Assembly: GCF_002209355.2 (NCBI RefSeq)
Contig: NZ_CP106855.1
Location: forward strand, 3,162,001-3,226,000
Reading direction: 5' to 3'
Source of the DNA: Bdellovibrio sp. SKB1291214
GTDB lineage: Bacteria > Bdellovibrionota > Bdellovibrionia > Bdellovibrionales > Bdellovibrionaceae
Length of the DNA stretch: 64,000 bases
The notes beneath the pieces are model-generated. The model did not search any database. It had not been told where the DNA came from and saw nothing but the letters and a program-made list of their open reading frames with translations. A program made the translations under genes and the position numbers. This document shows positions 41,237-49,259 of the stretch, in pieces. Each line of letters starts with the position of its first letter. The stretch's first letter is position 1.

Positions 41237-42682
41237 TTAAAATAAATTATCTGATAGATTTTTAAACTCGGGGATTTTCTCTAAAGCCGGGATTTTCCAT
41301 GTTCCATCCAGCACGGATTGTCGTGGCCAATACATGCGCATGACTAAGCTAAAATCTTCATTGGCTGGCGCAGGCAACCAATTCGACTCGAGGCTTTTTC
41401 CAGGTGAAACTGCCTGAACATAGATATCTATCGAACCATCCGTATTTTTCTTAAGTCCTTCGCTGCCTGTCAGAGCAAATCGATTCAATGAGTTGGGCAC
41501 AAAAAATTTACGTGTGTTGTATAAAGACACCGACCAAAATCCTTGAACCGGAGGCAGTTTATCCTTAGGAAATTTAAGAAGATATTTAAACCCTCCGTTA
41601 AGTCGCTCCCCCCGACGATCCACCATGGCTTGCGCCAAGGTCATGTCTTGTGGCGCCGCCGTTTCAAGTCCCAACTTTGTCATTAATGCGCGCACTTGAT
41701 AATTGGTCCCGTAACGTCCTGCTAAAATCGGATGCCCCCATCCATTTGCCATCCGTAAATTCGGTGTGCCCCGCTGAAATTTCGCAAAAGACTCCTGCCC
41801 CGCAAAGTACCCCGAATTTAACGCCTCCTTCACATGTGCTGGCAATTGATCATATTGAAATACTTTATCTGGAAACATTCCCAAGGCAGCCATTTTGGAA
41901 ATGATCGCACCATCTGTTTGCGCAGGAGGATTATTCTTAAGCTCTGCCACGAAGGTTGCAAAAAAAACTCTGGCATCCATATTTTCAACCTGTTCCAAAA
42001 TCGGCGTCCTGCTGTCGACATCAATATTGAAAGGAACGGGGCTTGCTTTGATCGCTTTTTTAGAAATTCGCGACAGTGGAGTGATCTTCATTTGATCTTG
42101 AAAAGCATAAATACCATCGTAATCCGATAGGCCATTCACTTGCACCCTTCCAACCATCCACACGGAGTTCGTCGGCGATATTATTCTTTGCATGCTCGAA
42201 GGAACGGCCCCCTTCCAATACGGACCTGTGATGATAAAGCTTTTTTTCTGACTTCCGACAGTGCGGGTGCCGGGTGCCGCAAACACTTCGCCCCAGGCAC
42301 TGATTAGGGAAAACAGAACGAAACGATTTCCCGGGTGGGGCCAGCTGACGACTACAGGTTCCTTCGATACATCCAACCACGCGACACTTCCCAGTGTGTC
42401 TGTCTCAGGATAGGTTTCAGAGGAATTTTCATTCGGCAACAATCGACGATTGGCGAGTTGATTCAGCGGCGCTTTTTCCTTTCCGGGGCGTGGGACTGCC
42501 GTCATGACTTCTCGAGTTGTCGCCATAACTACCAGCGGATAGGCATAGATATAAGTTTCTGCGGCAATCCTCTTCAGAGCGCTGTCACGCGCAGGCGAAA
42601 CCTCTTGCGCCTGGGACTGAGAACTTACCCAGCTCATCAGTACAGAGAACAAAAGCGTCCTCAACGTCGAAATGAATCGCAT
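41237..42682 (-). CDS. Exported DUF1254/DUF1214 protein
   Basis: 481 residues. Signal peptide ends SSQSQA. AETYIYAYPLVVMATTREVM matches the DUF1254 opening, and the C-terminal half (GGFKYLLKFPKDKLPPVQGFWSVSLYN with FFVPNSLNRFALTG and a late WLPAP) is DUF1214. Function is not established for the family; members are exported and often monocistronic, as here. Divergent from the gene at 42782. Confidence 0.85.
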   Translation of the reverse strand: MRFISTLRTLLFSVLMSWVSSQSQAQEVSPARDSALKRIAAETYIYAYPLVVMATTREVMTAVPRPGKEKAPLNQLANRRLLPNENSSETYPETDTLGSVAWLDVSKEPVVVSWPHPGNRFVLFSLISAWGEVFAAPGTRTVGSQKKSFIITGPYWKGAVPSSMQRIISPTNSVWMVGRVQVNGLSDYDGIYAFQDQMKITPLSRISKKAIKASPVPFNIDVDSRTPILEQVENMDARVFFATFVAELKNNPPAQTDGAIISKMAALGMFPDKVFQYDQLPAHVKEALNSGYFAGQESFAKFQRGTPNLRMANGWGHPILAGRYGTNYQVRALMTKLGLETAAPQDMTLAQAMVDRRGERLNGGFKYLLKFPKDKLPPVQGFWSVSLYNTRKFFVPNSLNRFALTGSEGLKKNTDGSIDIYVQAVSPGKSLESNWLPAPANEDFSLVMRMYWPRQSVLDGTWKIPALEKIPEFKNLSDNLF

Positions 42683-42781
42683 GGCTCCCTCCAGATCATC
42701 ATTGTTTTAGGCTCTGCTCTGTGGTGCCTCAACACAATAAGCCTTTTGACAAAGCCAAGACCTCTGTCATACGTTAACCGC

Positions 42782-43273
42782 ATGAAATCCATCCTAGAAG
42801 CCGATGCCGAAAAGGCTTTGGCCGAATCACAGAAAAACTTCAAACAGGACTTCTCGACGTCTCGGGGATTCTTTACCGAAGCTGACGAAATATCGTTGCG
42901 TGAAATGGCATTGGCAAAATTGGATGAAGAGCTTGCGAAAACACCTTCCCCCTGCAAAAGCGCCGATGATGTTCGTAAATCTTGGAATGCCGTGGTCACG
43001 GATTTTCATCGTAACAACTATTGGAACTTTCAACCGACGGCTGAAAAACGCCCTCGAGTTTTGACTCAAGATCAAAAAACTTTTCGCGAAATGTTTCCGT
43101 ACGTGTGGGCTGTGATTCAATCCGGTATCGTGCTAAAAACTGCGGTTTACTATTTTGGAATTCGATCTTCCAGCGATCCATCTACGGAAAATCACATTTT
43201 CTTATATTTGGCTTTAGCGACTTCTGCTGGGACCTTGATCTTCTTTGCGTGGAAAAACTTCCACAAAAATTAA
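42782..43273 (+). CDS. Hypothetical protein with two C-terminal membrane helices
   Basis: About 163 residues from the ATG at 42782; the open frame extends further upstream, but only antisense to the DUF1254 gene. The soluble N-terminal 100 residues are charged and helical (ADAEKALAESQKNFKQDF, EISLREMALAKLDEEL). Two hydrophobic stretches follow (VWAVIQSGIVLKTAVYYFGI and IFLYLALATSAGTLIFFAW). Not recognised. It lies upstream of the M48 lipoprotein gene on the same strand. Confidence 0.55.
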   Translation: MKSILEADAEKALAESQKNFKQDFSTSRGFFTEADEISLREMALAKLDEELAKTPSPCKSADDVRKSWNAVVTDFHRNNYWNFQPTAEKRPRVLTQDQKTFREMFPYVWAVIQSGIVLKTAVYYFGIRSSSDPSTENHIFLYLALATSAGTLIFFAWKNFHKN

Positions 43274-43346
43274 AGATGGTAAATATAGATCAACGCGTAG
43301 CCAATGGACTTTGACAAGTCGTTGTTGGCTTTGCCATGCTAAAGGC

Positions 43347-44156
43347 ATGAAAAATACGGTTTTTAAATTCCTATTCAGTACATTGGTGACAATATTTATC
43401 TCTGGTTGTGCGACGTCAACGGACGAAGGCGCCGTCGGAGCAAACAGAAGGCAACTGATGCTTGTCGGTTCTGCTGAAATCAACCAAGCCGCAGCACAAA
43501 GTTACGAGCAAACGAAAAAAGAAGCCCAAGCCAAAGGGACTTTAGATAAAAACCCAGCCCAGCTAAAACGGGTGCAAACTATCGCTAATAAAATCATTCC
43601 ACAGACAGGTATTTTTAGAAAAGATGCTCTGGGCTGGCAATGGGAAGTTCATATTATTACCAGTAACGATATCAATGCGTACTGCATGCCTGGTGGAAAG
43701 ATTATTTTCTATACCGGCATCATTGAAAAGCTGAATATGACCGATGGTGAGATCGCAGCGGTCATGGGGCATGAGATTGCGCACGCTTTGCGTGAACATG
43801 GTCGCGAAAGATATTCAGAAGAAATCGTCAAACAAGGTCTGTTCCAGATAGGCGTTGTGACAAATGTTTTAAATCCAAATTACGTCGGGGCCCTCGACAT
43901 GCTATCGAATCTGGCTGTTACACTCCCCCACGGCCGCGGCCAAGAAACAGAAGCGGACACCGTGGGTGTTGAGCTGATGGCTCGTGCGGGTTACAATCCA
44001 GAGGAAGCTCTTTCACTTTGGAAAAAGATGGGAAGCAACGGAGGCTCCAAACCGCCTGAAATTTTAAGCACTCACCCCGCGGACGGAACACGATTAAATC
44101 ATATTGCATCTCTTTTGCCGAAGGTCATGCCGTTATACCAGGCTACTAAAAAATAG
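43347..44156 (+). CDS. M48 family zinc metallopeptidase, lipoprotein
   Basis: About 269 residues from the ATG at 43347. The lipobox TIFISGCAT places it on a membrane facing the periplasm. The zinc motif MGHEIAHALREHGRER and the third-ligand region ETEADTVGVELMARAGY are both intact, as in LoiP/YcaL and the BepA protease domain, which degrade misfolded outer-membrane proteins. No TPR region is present. An outer-membrane quality-control role is inferred from the family. Its stop codon begins a short direct repeat (44154). Confidence 0.88.
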   Translation: MKNTVFKFLFSTLVTIFISGCATSTDEGAVGANRRQLMLVGSAEINQAAAQSYEQTKKEAQAKGTLDKNPAQLKRVQTIANKIIPQTGIFRKDALGWQWEVHIITSNDINAYCMPGGKIIFYTGIIEKLNMTDGEIAAVMGHEIAHALREHGRERYSEEIVKQGLFQIGVVTNVLNPNYVGALDMLSNLAVTLPHGRGQETEADTVGVELMARAGYNPEEALSLWKKMGSNGGSKPPEILSTHPADGTRLNHIASLLPKVMPLYQATKK

Positions 44157-44221
44157 CTTCCCTTCGGGGGGCAAAATTAGCTTCCCTTCGGGAAGACAAA
44201 ATAAAGCTTCCCGAAAGGAAG
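44154..44221. repeat. Short tandem repeats between M48 and oxidoreductase genes
   Basis: TAGCTTCCCTTCGGG..CAAAAT occurs at 44154-44177 and 44178-44202, then a related AAGCTTCCCGAAAGGAAG at 44204-44221. The second unit folds as CTTCCC-TTC-GGGAAG. The first contains the M48 stop and the third supplies the ribosome binding site of the next gene. Confidence 0.7.
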
Positions 44222-44224
44222 AGC

Positions 44225-45220
44225 ATGAAAGCAGCATACATCAAGAAATACGGTCATGATCCTCTCACCATTGGGGAGCGCCCGGCTCCGGAAGTTGGGC
44301 CCGAAGATGTCCTGATTCAAATTAAAGCTGCCAGTGTGAATCCAATTGATTTCAAAATGCGTGATGGGAAATTGAAAGTCATCAGACCCATTCAGTTTCC
44401 CTTTATTCTGGGACATGATTGCGCAGGACAAGTCGTCCAAGTGGGAAACAAAGTTTCAAATTTCAAAATCGGTGATGCTGTTTTTTCTAGACCACGCAGT
44501 GGCAGAATCGGCACCTTTGCGGAATTTATCGCCGTCGATCAAAGCGATGTGGCAAAAATGCCCGGCAACATATCTTTCGAACAAGCCGCCAGCATCCCGT
44601 TGGTGGGGCTGACCAGCGTGCAAGCTCTGCAAGATGTGGCGAACCTTCGACCGGGACAAAAAGTTTTAATCCAAGCCGGCGCCGGTGGTATTGGCACATT
44701 TGCAATTCAATTTGCAAAGCATCTCGGTGCCGAAGTATGGACCACCACCAGCAGTAAGAATATAGACTTCGTTAAAAGCCTGGGTGCAGACCACATTATT
44801 AATTATCAGCAGCAAAGTTTTGAAACCGTCGTTTCAAATATAGATGTGGTTTTCGATACGCTGGGTGGAGAAGCTCTCGATAAAGCTTTCTCGGTTGTGA
44901 AACCTGGGGGATGGGTCATATCTATTTCAGGAACTCCCGATTATGAAACGGGCCAAGATATGGAGCTTGGATTTTGGAAGTCCTTGTTGTTAGGTCTTGT
45001 CGGACTCAAAACAAATCTTAAAGCTAAAAAAGCGGGCGTCCAATATCGTTTCATCTTCATGAAAGCCAATGGTCACCAATTAAGCTATATAGCCTCGCTG
45101 ATTGAGAAGGGAAAGATCGAACCTATCATCGACAAGGTTTTCCCTCTCGCAGAATGTCAGGCTGCCCTTGATTATTCTGAAACGGGGCGCGCTCGAGGTA
45201 AAATCATTGTTAGCATATAA
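44225..45220 (+). CDS. Quinone oxidoreductase-type MDR family NAD(P)-dependent enzyme
   Basis: 331 residues of the zinc-free medium-chain dehydrogenase/reductase family. The N-terminal GroES-like domain includes PEVGPEDVLIQIKAASVNPIDFKMRDG; the Rossmann part has VLIQAGAGGIGTFAIQFAKHLGAEV (nucleotide-binding AGAGGIG) and a C-terminal FPLAECQAALDYSETGRARGKIIV. No zinc-ligand Cys pattern is present, so it is a quinone or enone reductase type. Cytoplasmic. Ribosome binding site AGGAAGAG. A terminator follows immediately. Substrate unknown. Confidence 0.88.
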   Translation: MKAAYIKKYGHDPLTIGERPAPEVGPEDVLIQIKAASVNPIDFKMRDGKLKVIRPIQFPFILGHDCAGQVVQVGNKVSNFKIGDAVFSRPRSGRIGTFAEFIAVDQSDVAKMPGNISFEQAASIPLVGLTSVQALQDVANLRPGQKVLIQAGAGGIGTFAIQFAKHLGAEVWTTTSSKNIDFVKSLGADHIINYQQQSFETVVSNIDVVFDTLGGEALDKAFSVVKPGGWVISISGTPDYETGQDMELGFWKSLLLGLVGLKTNLKAKKAGVQYRFIFMKANGHQLSYIASLIEKGKIEPIIDKVFPLAECQAALDYSETGRARGKIIVSI

Positions 45221-45248
45221 AAAAAGCACCTCTTTCGGAGGTGCTTTT
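45219..45248. terminator. Bidirectional terminator
   Basis: GCACCTC-TTTCG-GAGGTGC with A-run before and T-run after, between convergent genes. Confidence 0.9.
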
Positions 45249-45255
45249 ATCGGCC

Positions 45256-45885
45256 TTAGCCTTTTAGATTTTTAATTCTTAGATAGTGGTCCATTGCGAT
45301 GGATAGAATCGCGAAATCATCCAACAACCCCACCCCCGGAACTGAATCTGGGATAAAGTCGAATGGGAATACCAAGTAAAACAAAGCACCCACTGCAACG
45401 TACTTAGAAGTCTTAGTGATTTCGCCGTCTTTCAGAACTGCCCATAAAGCAGAAACTTTGTCGCGGATGCTTGGGCTTTTCTTCTCAAGATCTTGCAACG
45501 TATGTTCATTTCTTTGGACGTATGCCAAGCTGTCATCGCGTTGGCCCAGGCGCAAACACAAATCCGTCAGGCCATCCTCATTAGGTGAGTTTTCAAATTG
45601 CGCCGCTTGCAAGTCCATCATCATGAACGAGTTGTTAGCGAACAATACTTGAGTGAACTCATAGGCTTCTTTTACGCATTCGTGATCTTTGTCGATCACG
45701 CCGTCTTTCACCATCGCCAAAACACCTTGATAGATGTTGGTATCGTATTGTGAAGGCACGCGTGCCGTTCCGCCTTTTTTCAACCAACGACGAAGAGTCA
45801 TGTTGGAAACTTGAAAATAAACGGCCAATTTTTCAGGACTCAAACCGGTATCTTTACTGATTTTAGCAATTTGGCTGATTTTCAT
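45256..45885 (-). CDS. DUF1232 (YkvA-like) protein with N-terminal HTH-like region
   Basis: About 209 residues from the ATG at 45885, whose ATGA overlaps the stop of the dienelactone hydrolase gene. The N-terminus KISKDTGLSPEKLAVYFQVSNMTLRRWLKK looks like a helix-turn-helix. The C-terminus AVGALFYLVFPFDFIPDSVPGVGLLDDFAIL is the DUF1232 signature. The combination suggests a membrane-associated or DNA-contacting regulator, but that is inference. Translational coupling with the hydrolase gene is likely. Confidence 0.8.
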   Translation of the reverse strand: MKISQIAKISKDTGLSPEKLAVYFQVSNMTLRRWLKKGGTARVPSQYDTNIYQGVLAMVKDGVIDKDHECVKEAYEFTQVLFANNSFMMMDLQAAQFENSPNEDGLTDLCLRLGQRDDSLAYVQRNEHTLQDLEKKSPSIRDKVSALWAVLKDGEITKTSKYVAVGALFYLVFPFDFIPDSVPGVGLLDDFAILSIAMDHYLRIKNLKG

Positions 45886-46619
45886 AAATTCATAGTACCA
45901 CAATGTTTTAGCCAATTAAAGATATCCTTCCATCCTTTATCGGCCATTTTGGGATGAAAAGCTGACCTCTCGTCGCATAAGAAACCGTGACCGGCTTCGG
46001 GGTAAATAATGATCTCTTGCGTAACACCTGCAGCTTTTAACTGAGCTTTAATAAGTTCGATCTGCTGCGGCGGAATACTTTGGTCCGCCTCCCCGAACCC
46101 CAATAGGACTGGGCATTTGATGGATTTGAACTCATTCATAAATGGTTTAAATCCAAAACCGGGGCGCTCCTCTGTCATGCCTCCACCGTAATATGATATG
46201 GCGGCTTGAATATCTAAATGACAAGCCGCTAAAACCGCTGCGACCCCACCCATGCAAAATCCGATGGTTCCAATCGCAGCGCTGTTCACAGTTGGTAAGG
46301 TTTGAGCAAGCTTGTAAGTCTGAGCTAAATCGTCAACCATGCGGGCGTTGGTCAACTCTGCAATGATCGGCCGAGCCGCGGCGAAGTTCGTATACTCAAT
46401 TTGAACGCCCTCGCCCGCGCGATGAAAAAGCTCGGGCGCCAAGGCGACATATCCCTGCTCTGCCAATTTCTTACAGACATTCAGGATGTGGTGGTTCACG
46501 CCAAAGGCTTCCTGCAAAACGATCAAAGCCGGGAGTTTCCCAGTCTCCTTATCGGGAGTGACAATATGAACTGTCATGGGGCCGTCATGCGTTTGAACTC
46601 GTGTTTTATCATAGGACAT
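45882..46619 (-). CDS. Dienelactone hydrolase family protein
   Basis: About 245 residues from the ATG at 46619, preceded by GGAGGA four bases upstream. Alpha/beta hydrolase with IGFCMGGVAAVLAACH (nucleophile Cys in GxCxGG), FGEADQSIPPQQ (Asp) and GHGFLCDERSAF (His): the Cys-Asp-His triad of dienelactone hydrolases is complete. No signal peptide. Such enzymes open lactones in aromatic catabolism, but many homologues have broader esterase roles and no catabolic genes are nearby. Confidence 0.88.
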   Translation of the reverse strand: MSYDKTRVQTHDGPMTVHIVTPDKETGKLPALIVLQEAFGVNHHILNVCKKLAEQGYVALAPELFHRAGEGVQIEYTNFAAARPIIAELTNARMVDDLAQTYKLAQTLPTVNSAAIGTIGFCMGGVAAVLAACHLDIQAAISYYGGGMTEERPGFGFKPFMNEFKSIKCPVLLGFGEADQSIPPQQIELIKAQLKAAGVTQEIIIYPEAGHGFLCDERSAFHPKMADKGWKDIFNWLKHCGTMNL

Positions 46620-46766
46620 AAAATCCTCCGATGGTGCCGTTGTAAGTTGCCGAAACAACAGCCTACACGTCAAGAACTGCCCGGCGCATCTGATTGTTGC
46701 GGATTAAAATTTGTGATGGCATTCCGCAGAAAGCTTGCTATATCAGCCACATATAAAGGAGAGTTT

Positions 46767-47201
46767 ATGAAACTTCTTGTGTCGGTTATCACGCTGATTG
46801 CATCCATTACTTTAACTTCTGCAGCGCACGCGCAAACTTTTGGCGCACCCGCTTCTCCAAAAGCTGGAGAATTGAGCCCGATCGTTTGCTCGGCATCGAT
46901 TCAGGATCTTTGCGTTCAACTTCTTTATAAGACCGATATTACATCTGTGGATGAAGGGCAGTTTCAAGTATTGGTTCAAGGCTTTGATGGAGCCCCTCTT
47001 GAAAACTTTAAAGTCGATCTATGGATGCAAATGGGCCACCACGGGCACGGCTCCTCACCCGTCGAAATCATCGAAAATGCCAATGGCGTTTACCTAGTGA
47101 CTAAAGCTTGGTTTGTGATGTCTGGTAAATGGAACGTGCGTATTGATTTCACTCTTAATGGCCAAGCTCACCACCTGGAAATTCCCGTTTACGTTCAGTA
47201 A
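46767..47201 (+). CDS. Exported YtkA-like (FixH-type fold) protein
   Basis: 144 residues from an ATG with AAGGAGAG upstream. Signal peptide MKLLVSVITLIASITLTSAAHA. The mature domain is an immunoglobulin-like beta sandwich of the YtkA/FixH kind: GQFQVLVQGFDGAPLENFKV, MQMGHHGHGSSPV and GVYLVTKAWFVMSGKWNVRI. The Met/His cluster MGHHGHG could bind copper, as suggested for relatives linked to cytochrome oxidase assembly; here no oxidase genes are near. A strong terminator follows. Confidence 0.75.
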   Translation: MKLLVSVITLIASITLTSAAHAQTFGAPASPKAGELSPIVCSASIQDLCVQLLYKTDITSVDEGQFQVLVQGFDGAPLENFKVDLWMQMGHHGHGSSPVEIIENANGVYLVTKAWFVMSGKWNVRIDFTLNGQAHHLEIPVYVQ

Positions 47202-47229
47202 GCTATTGAGCTTCACACGCTTTAAAAAG

Positions 47230-47259
47230 CAAAAGCCAGGAGTCATCCTGGCTTTTTTT
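47230..47259. terminator. Bidirectional terminator
   Basis: AGCCAGGA-GTCA-TCCTGGCT followed by seven Ts, preceded by AAAAGCAAA; lies between convergent YtkA-like and ferritin-like genes. Confidence 0.9.
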
Positions 47260-47284
47260 ATCTTCAAAATATTCTGCGATATTA

Positions 47285-47716
47285 CTAATTTACATCTAAC
47301 ATTTTGCGAACTTCTTCAACGTGCTCTGTTTCTAAACGGATTTGACCTCGAACCAATTCTTCCAGGGCAACATCGTCCCCTACATGCTTAAGAAGCTCTT
47401 TATATTTTCCCAAAGCTTTTAATTCAAAATCCAAGCTTTCAGCCAAGATATCCAAAACTTTATGAGTGTTGGTTTCAGGAACTGGAGTTACCTTCAGTGA
47501 CGGATGACCACCATACGCCGTGATTTTTTCACCAATCATCTGCGCATGAGTGTAACCCTCGTTGGCTTGTTCGTTGAACCATTTAACGATCGGAATACGA
47601 TTAGGGCCTCTGATCATCAATGCGTAATGCAGATAGCGAACAACTGCAGAGATCTCCATCTCGATAATTTCGTTAAGTAACTCAACGATCTTCTTTTTGT
47701 CCTCTTGCACTGTCAT
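47285..47716 (-). CDS. Ferritin-like (bacterioferritin-type) protein
   Basis: About 143 residues from the ATG at 47716. A four-helix bundle with di-iron ligands visible: Glu in IIEMEISAVVRYLHY, ExxH in NEGYTHAQMIGEKI, Glu in LDFELKALGKY, and ETEHVEEV near the end (ExxH). It is a little shorter than classic bacterioferritin (about 155) and the haem-ligand Met is not clearly placed, so storage, Dps-like or oxidase-like roles remain open. It follows pilR after a hairpin and is likely separate from the pil genes. Confidence 0.8.
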   Translation of the reverse strand: MTVQEDKKKIVELLNEIIEMEISAVVRYLHYALMIRGPNRIPIVKWFNEQANEGYTHAQMIGEKITAYGGHPSLKVTPVPETNTHKVLDILAESLDFELKALGKYKELLKHVGDDVALEELVRGQIRLETEHVEEVRKMLDVN

Positions 47717-47765
47717 TAGTGGCTCCTTCCACCCCAGCTTAGCCGGAGTCATTTAACCCATAAAA

Positions 47766-47793
47766 TGAAGAAAGCCCCTTTTGTGGGGCTCTC
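47766..47793 (-). terminator. Probable terminator after pilR
   Basis: Minus strand AGCCCC-ACAAAA-GGGGCT followed by TTTCTTC, about 20 bases past the pilR stop. Confidence 0.7.
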
Positions 47794-47813
47794 TTATCAC
47801 TTTATTCTAGTGA

Positions 47814-49220
47814 TTATTCATCATCCAACTCGTCGTCACCCACGACGCCGAGATTGTATTTCTCAATGCGATAGCGCATTGAACGGAAAGAGATATGTAG
47901 CAATTTTGCTGCTCTCTTTTTCACGCCCCCTGCAGAGTGGATCGCTTTGATCAAAAGCTCTTTTTCAATTTGGCCCATGACCTTATCCAAGTCAACGCCG
48001 TCGTCACCCATTTCAATTTCGTTCGACGAAGCCATTTTGCGGCCAGACGTCGTATTCACCATTGGTGGCAAAGATTCTGGAAGGATTGTCGCACCACCCT
48101 CCAAAGCAACCGTACGCTCGATCATATTTTCAAGCTCACGCACGTTACCTGGATAGTCATACTTTTTCAAAATTTCCATGGCTTCAACGCTGATCGCGCC
48201 GATGTTTTTATTCAGGCGTTCATTGTACTTTTTCAAGAAATGATTCGCCAGCAACGGAACGTCCTCACGACGCTCACGCAAGCTTGGAGTTTTGATATTG
48301 ATAACATTCAAACGATAGAACAAATCTTGACGGAAAGTACCCTTAGCAACCATTTCTTCAAGATTTCTGTTCGTCGCGGCGATGATACGCACTTCGACTT
48401 TCGTGTCTTCTGTAGAACCCACGCGGCGAACCACGCGCTCTTGAATCGCACGAAGAAGTTTTACTTGGATCGTAAGCGGTAATTCACCCACCTCATCCAG
48501 GAACAGAGTACCACCGTCAGCCACTTCGAAAAGACCCGGTTTATCCGCCACGGCTCCCGTAAAGGAACCTTTCTTGTGACCGAACATTTCCGATTCCATC
48601 AAATTTTCAGGAATGGCACCGCAGTTGACTGTTACGAACGGACGATCTTTCAACGGACCGTTGTAGTGAATCGCTTTCGCAACAACCTCTTTACCCGTAC
48701 CAGATTCCCCTGTGATCAAAACGTTTGTCGGCGTTTGTGATACACGTTTAACCATGTCAAAAATCGCATGCATCGCTGGGGAATTACCAACCATGCTTTG
48801 GAATGAATACTCTTTCGTAAGTTCTTTTTTAAGAGTTCTATTCTCAACTTCCAAATTGCGTGAACGAAGAGCATTTTGAATGTTCAAACGAACTTCGTCG
48901 ATTTTGAAAGGCTTAGTTAGATAGTCGTAAGCACCCATCTTCATGGCTTCGACTGCTGTTTCGGTAGTACCGAATGCAGTGATCAACATGAACACAGTGT
49001 CTGGGTAAGACTCTTTAACGTGTTTAAGTAGCTCAATACCTGTTACATGAGGCATCTGCAAATCAGAGATGATCATGTCGAAAGATTTTTTCGTAAGAAG
49101 GTCTTTTGCTTTTTGGCCGTCTTCAGCCAAAGTGATCTCATAGCCTTCTTTTTTCAGCATGATCTCTAGAAATTCGCGTATTGATTCTTCGTCGTCGACA
49201 ACAAGAATTCTTGGCTTCAT
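47814..49220 (-). CDS. pilR: Sigma-54-dependent response regulator PilR
   Basis: About 468 residues from the ATG at 49220 (a GTG at 49235 is the upstream alternative). Receiver domain with phosphorylatable Asp53 (MIISDLQMP), AAA+ domain with GESGTGKE (Walker A), MFGHKKGSFTGA (the sigma-54-contacting GAFTGA loop, here GSFTGA) and GGTLFLDEVGELP (Walker B), then a Fis-type HTH at the C-terminus (GGVKKRAAKLLHISFRSMRYRI). It follows pilS with only about 39 bases between, so they form the two-component pair that activates pilin transcription in other bacteria. Confidence 0.9.
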   Translation of the reverse strand: MKPRILVVDDEESIREFLEIMLKKEGYEITLAEDGQKAKDLLTKKSFDMIISDLQMPHVTGIELLKHVKESYPDTVFMLITAFGTTETAVEAMKMGAYDYLTKPFKIDEVRLNIQNALRSRNLEVENRTLKKELTKEYSFQSMVGNSPAMHAIFDMVKRVSQTPTNVLITGESGTGKEVVAKAIHYNGPLKDRPFVTVNCGAIPENLMESEMFGHKKGSFTGAVADKPGLFEVADGGTLFLDEVGELPLTIQVKLLRAIQERVVRRVGSTEDTKVEVRIIAATNRNLEEMVAKGTFRQDLFYRLNVINIKTPSLRERREDVPLLANHFLKKYNERLNKNIGAISVEAMEILKKYDYPGNVRELENMIERTVALEGGATILPESLPPMVNTTSGRKMASSNEIEMGDDGVDLDKVMGQIEKELLIKAIHSAGGVKKRAAKLLHISFRSMRYRIEKYNLGVVGDDELDDE

Positions 49221-49259
49221 GTCTCTCGCTCCCACATCCTGTGATATATTACCTATTCT

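Noticed and set aside
42335-42781. Upstream extension of the 42782 gene
   Set aside because: Runs antisense through the DUF1254 coding region; the ATG at 42782 is outside it.
47937-48482. 181-codon plus-strand frame
   Set aside because: Shadow of the AAA+ domain of pilR.
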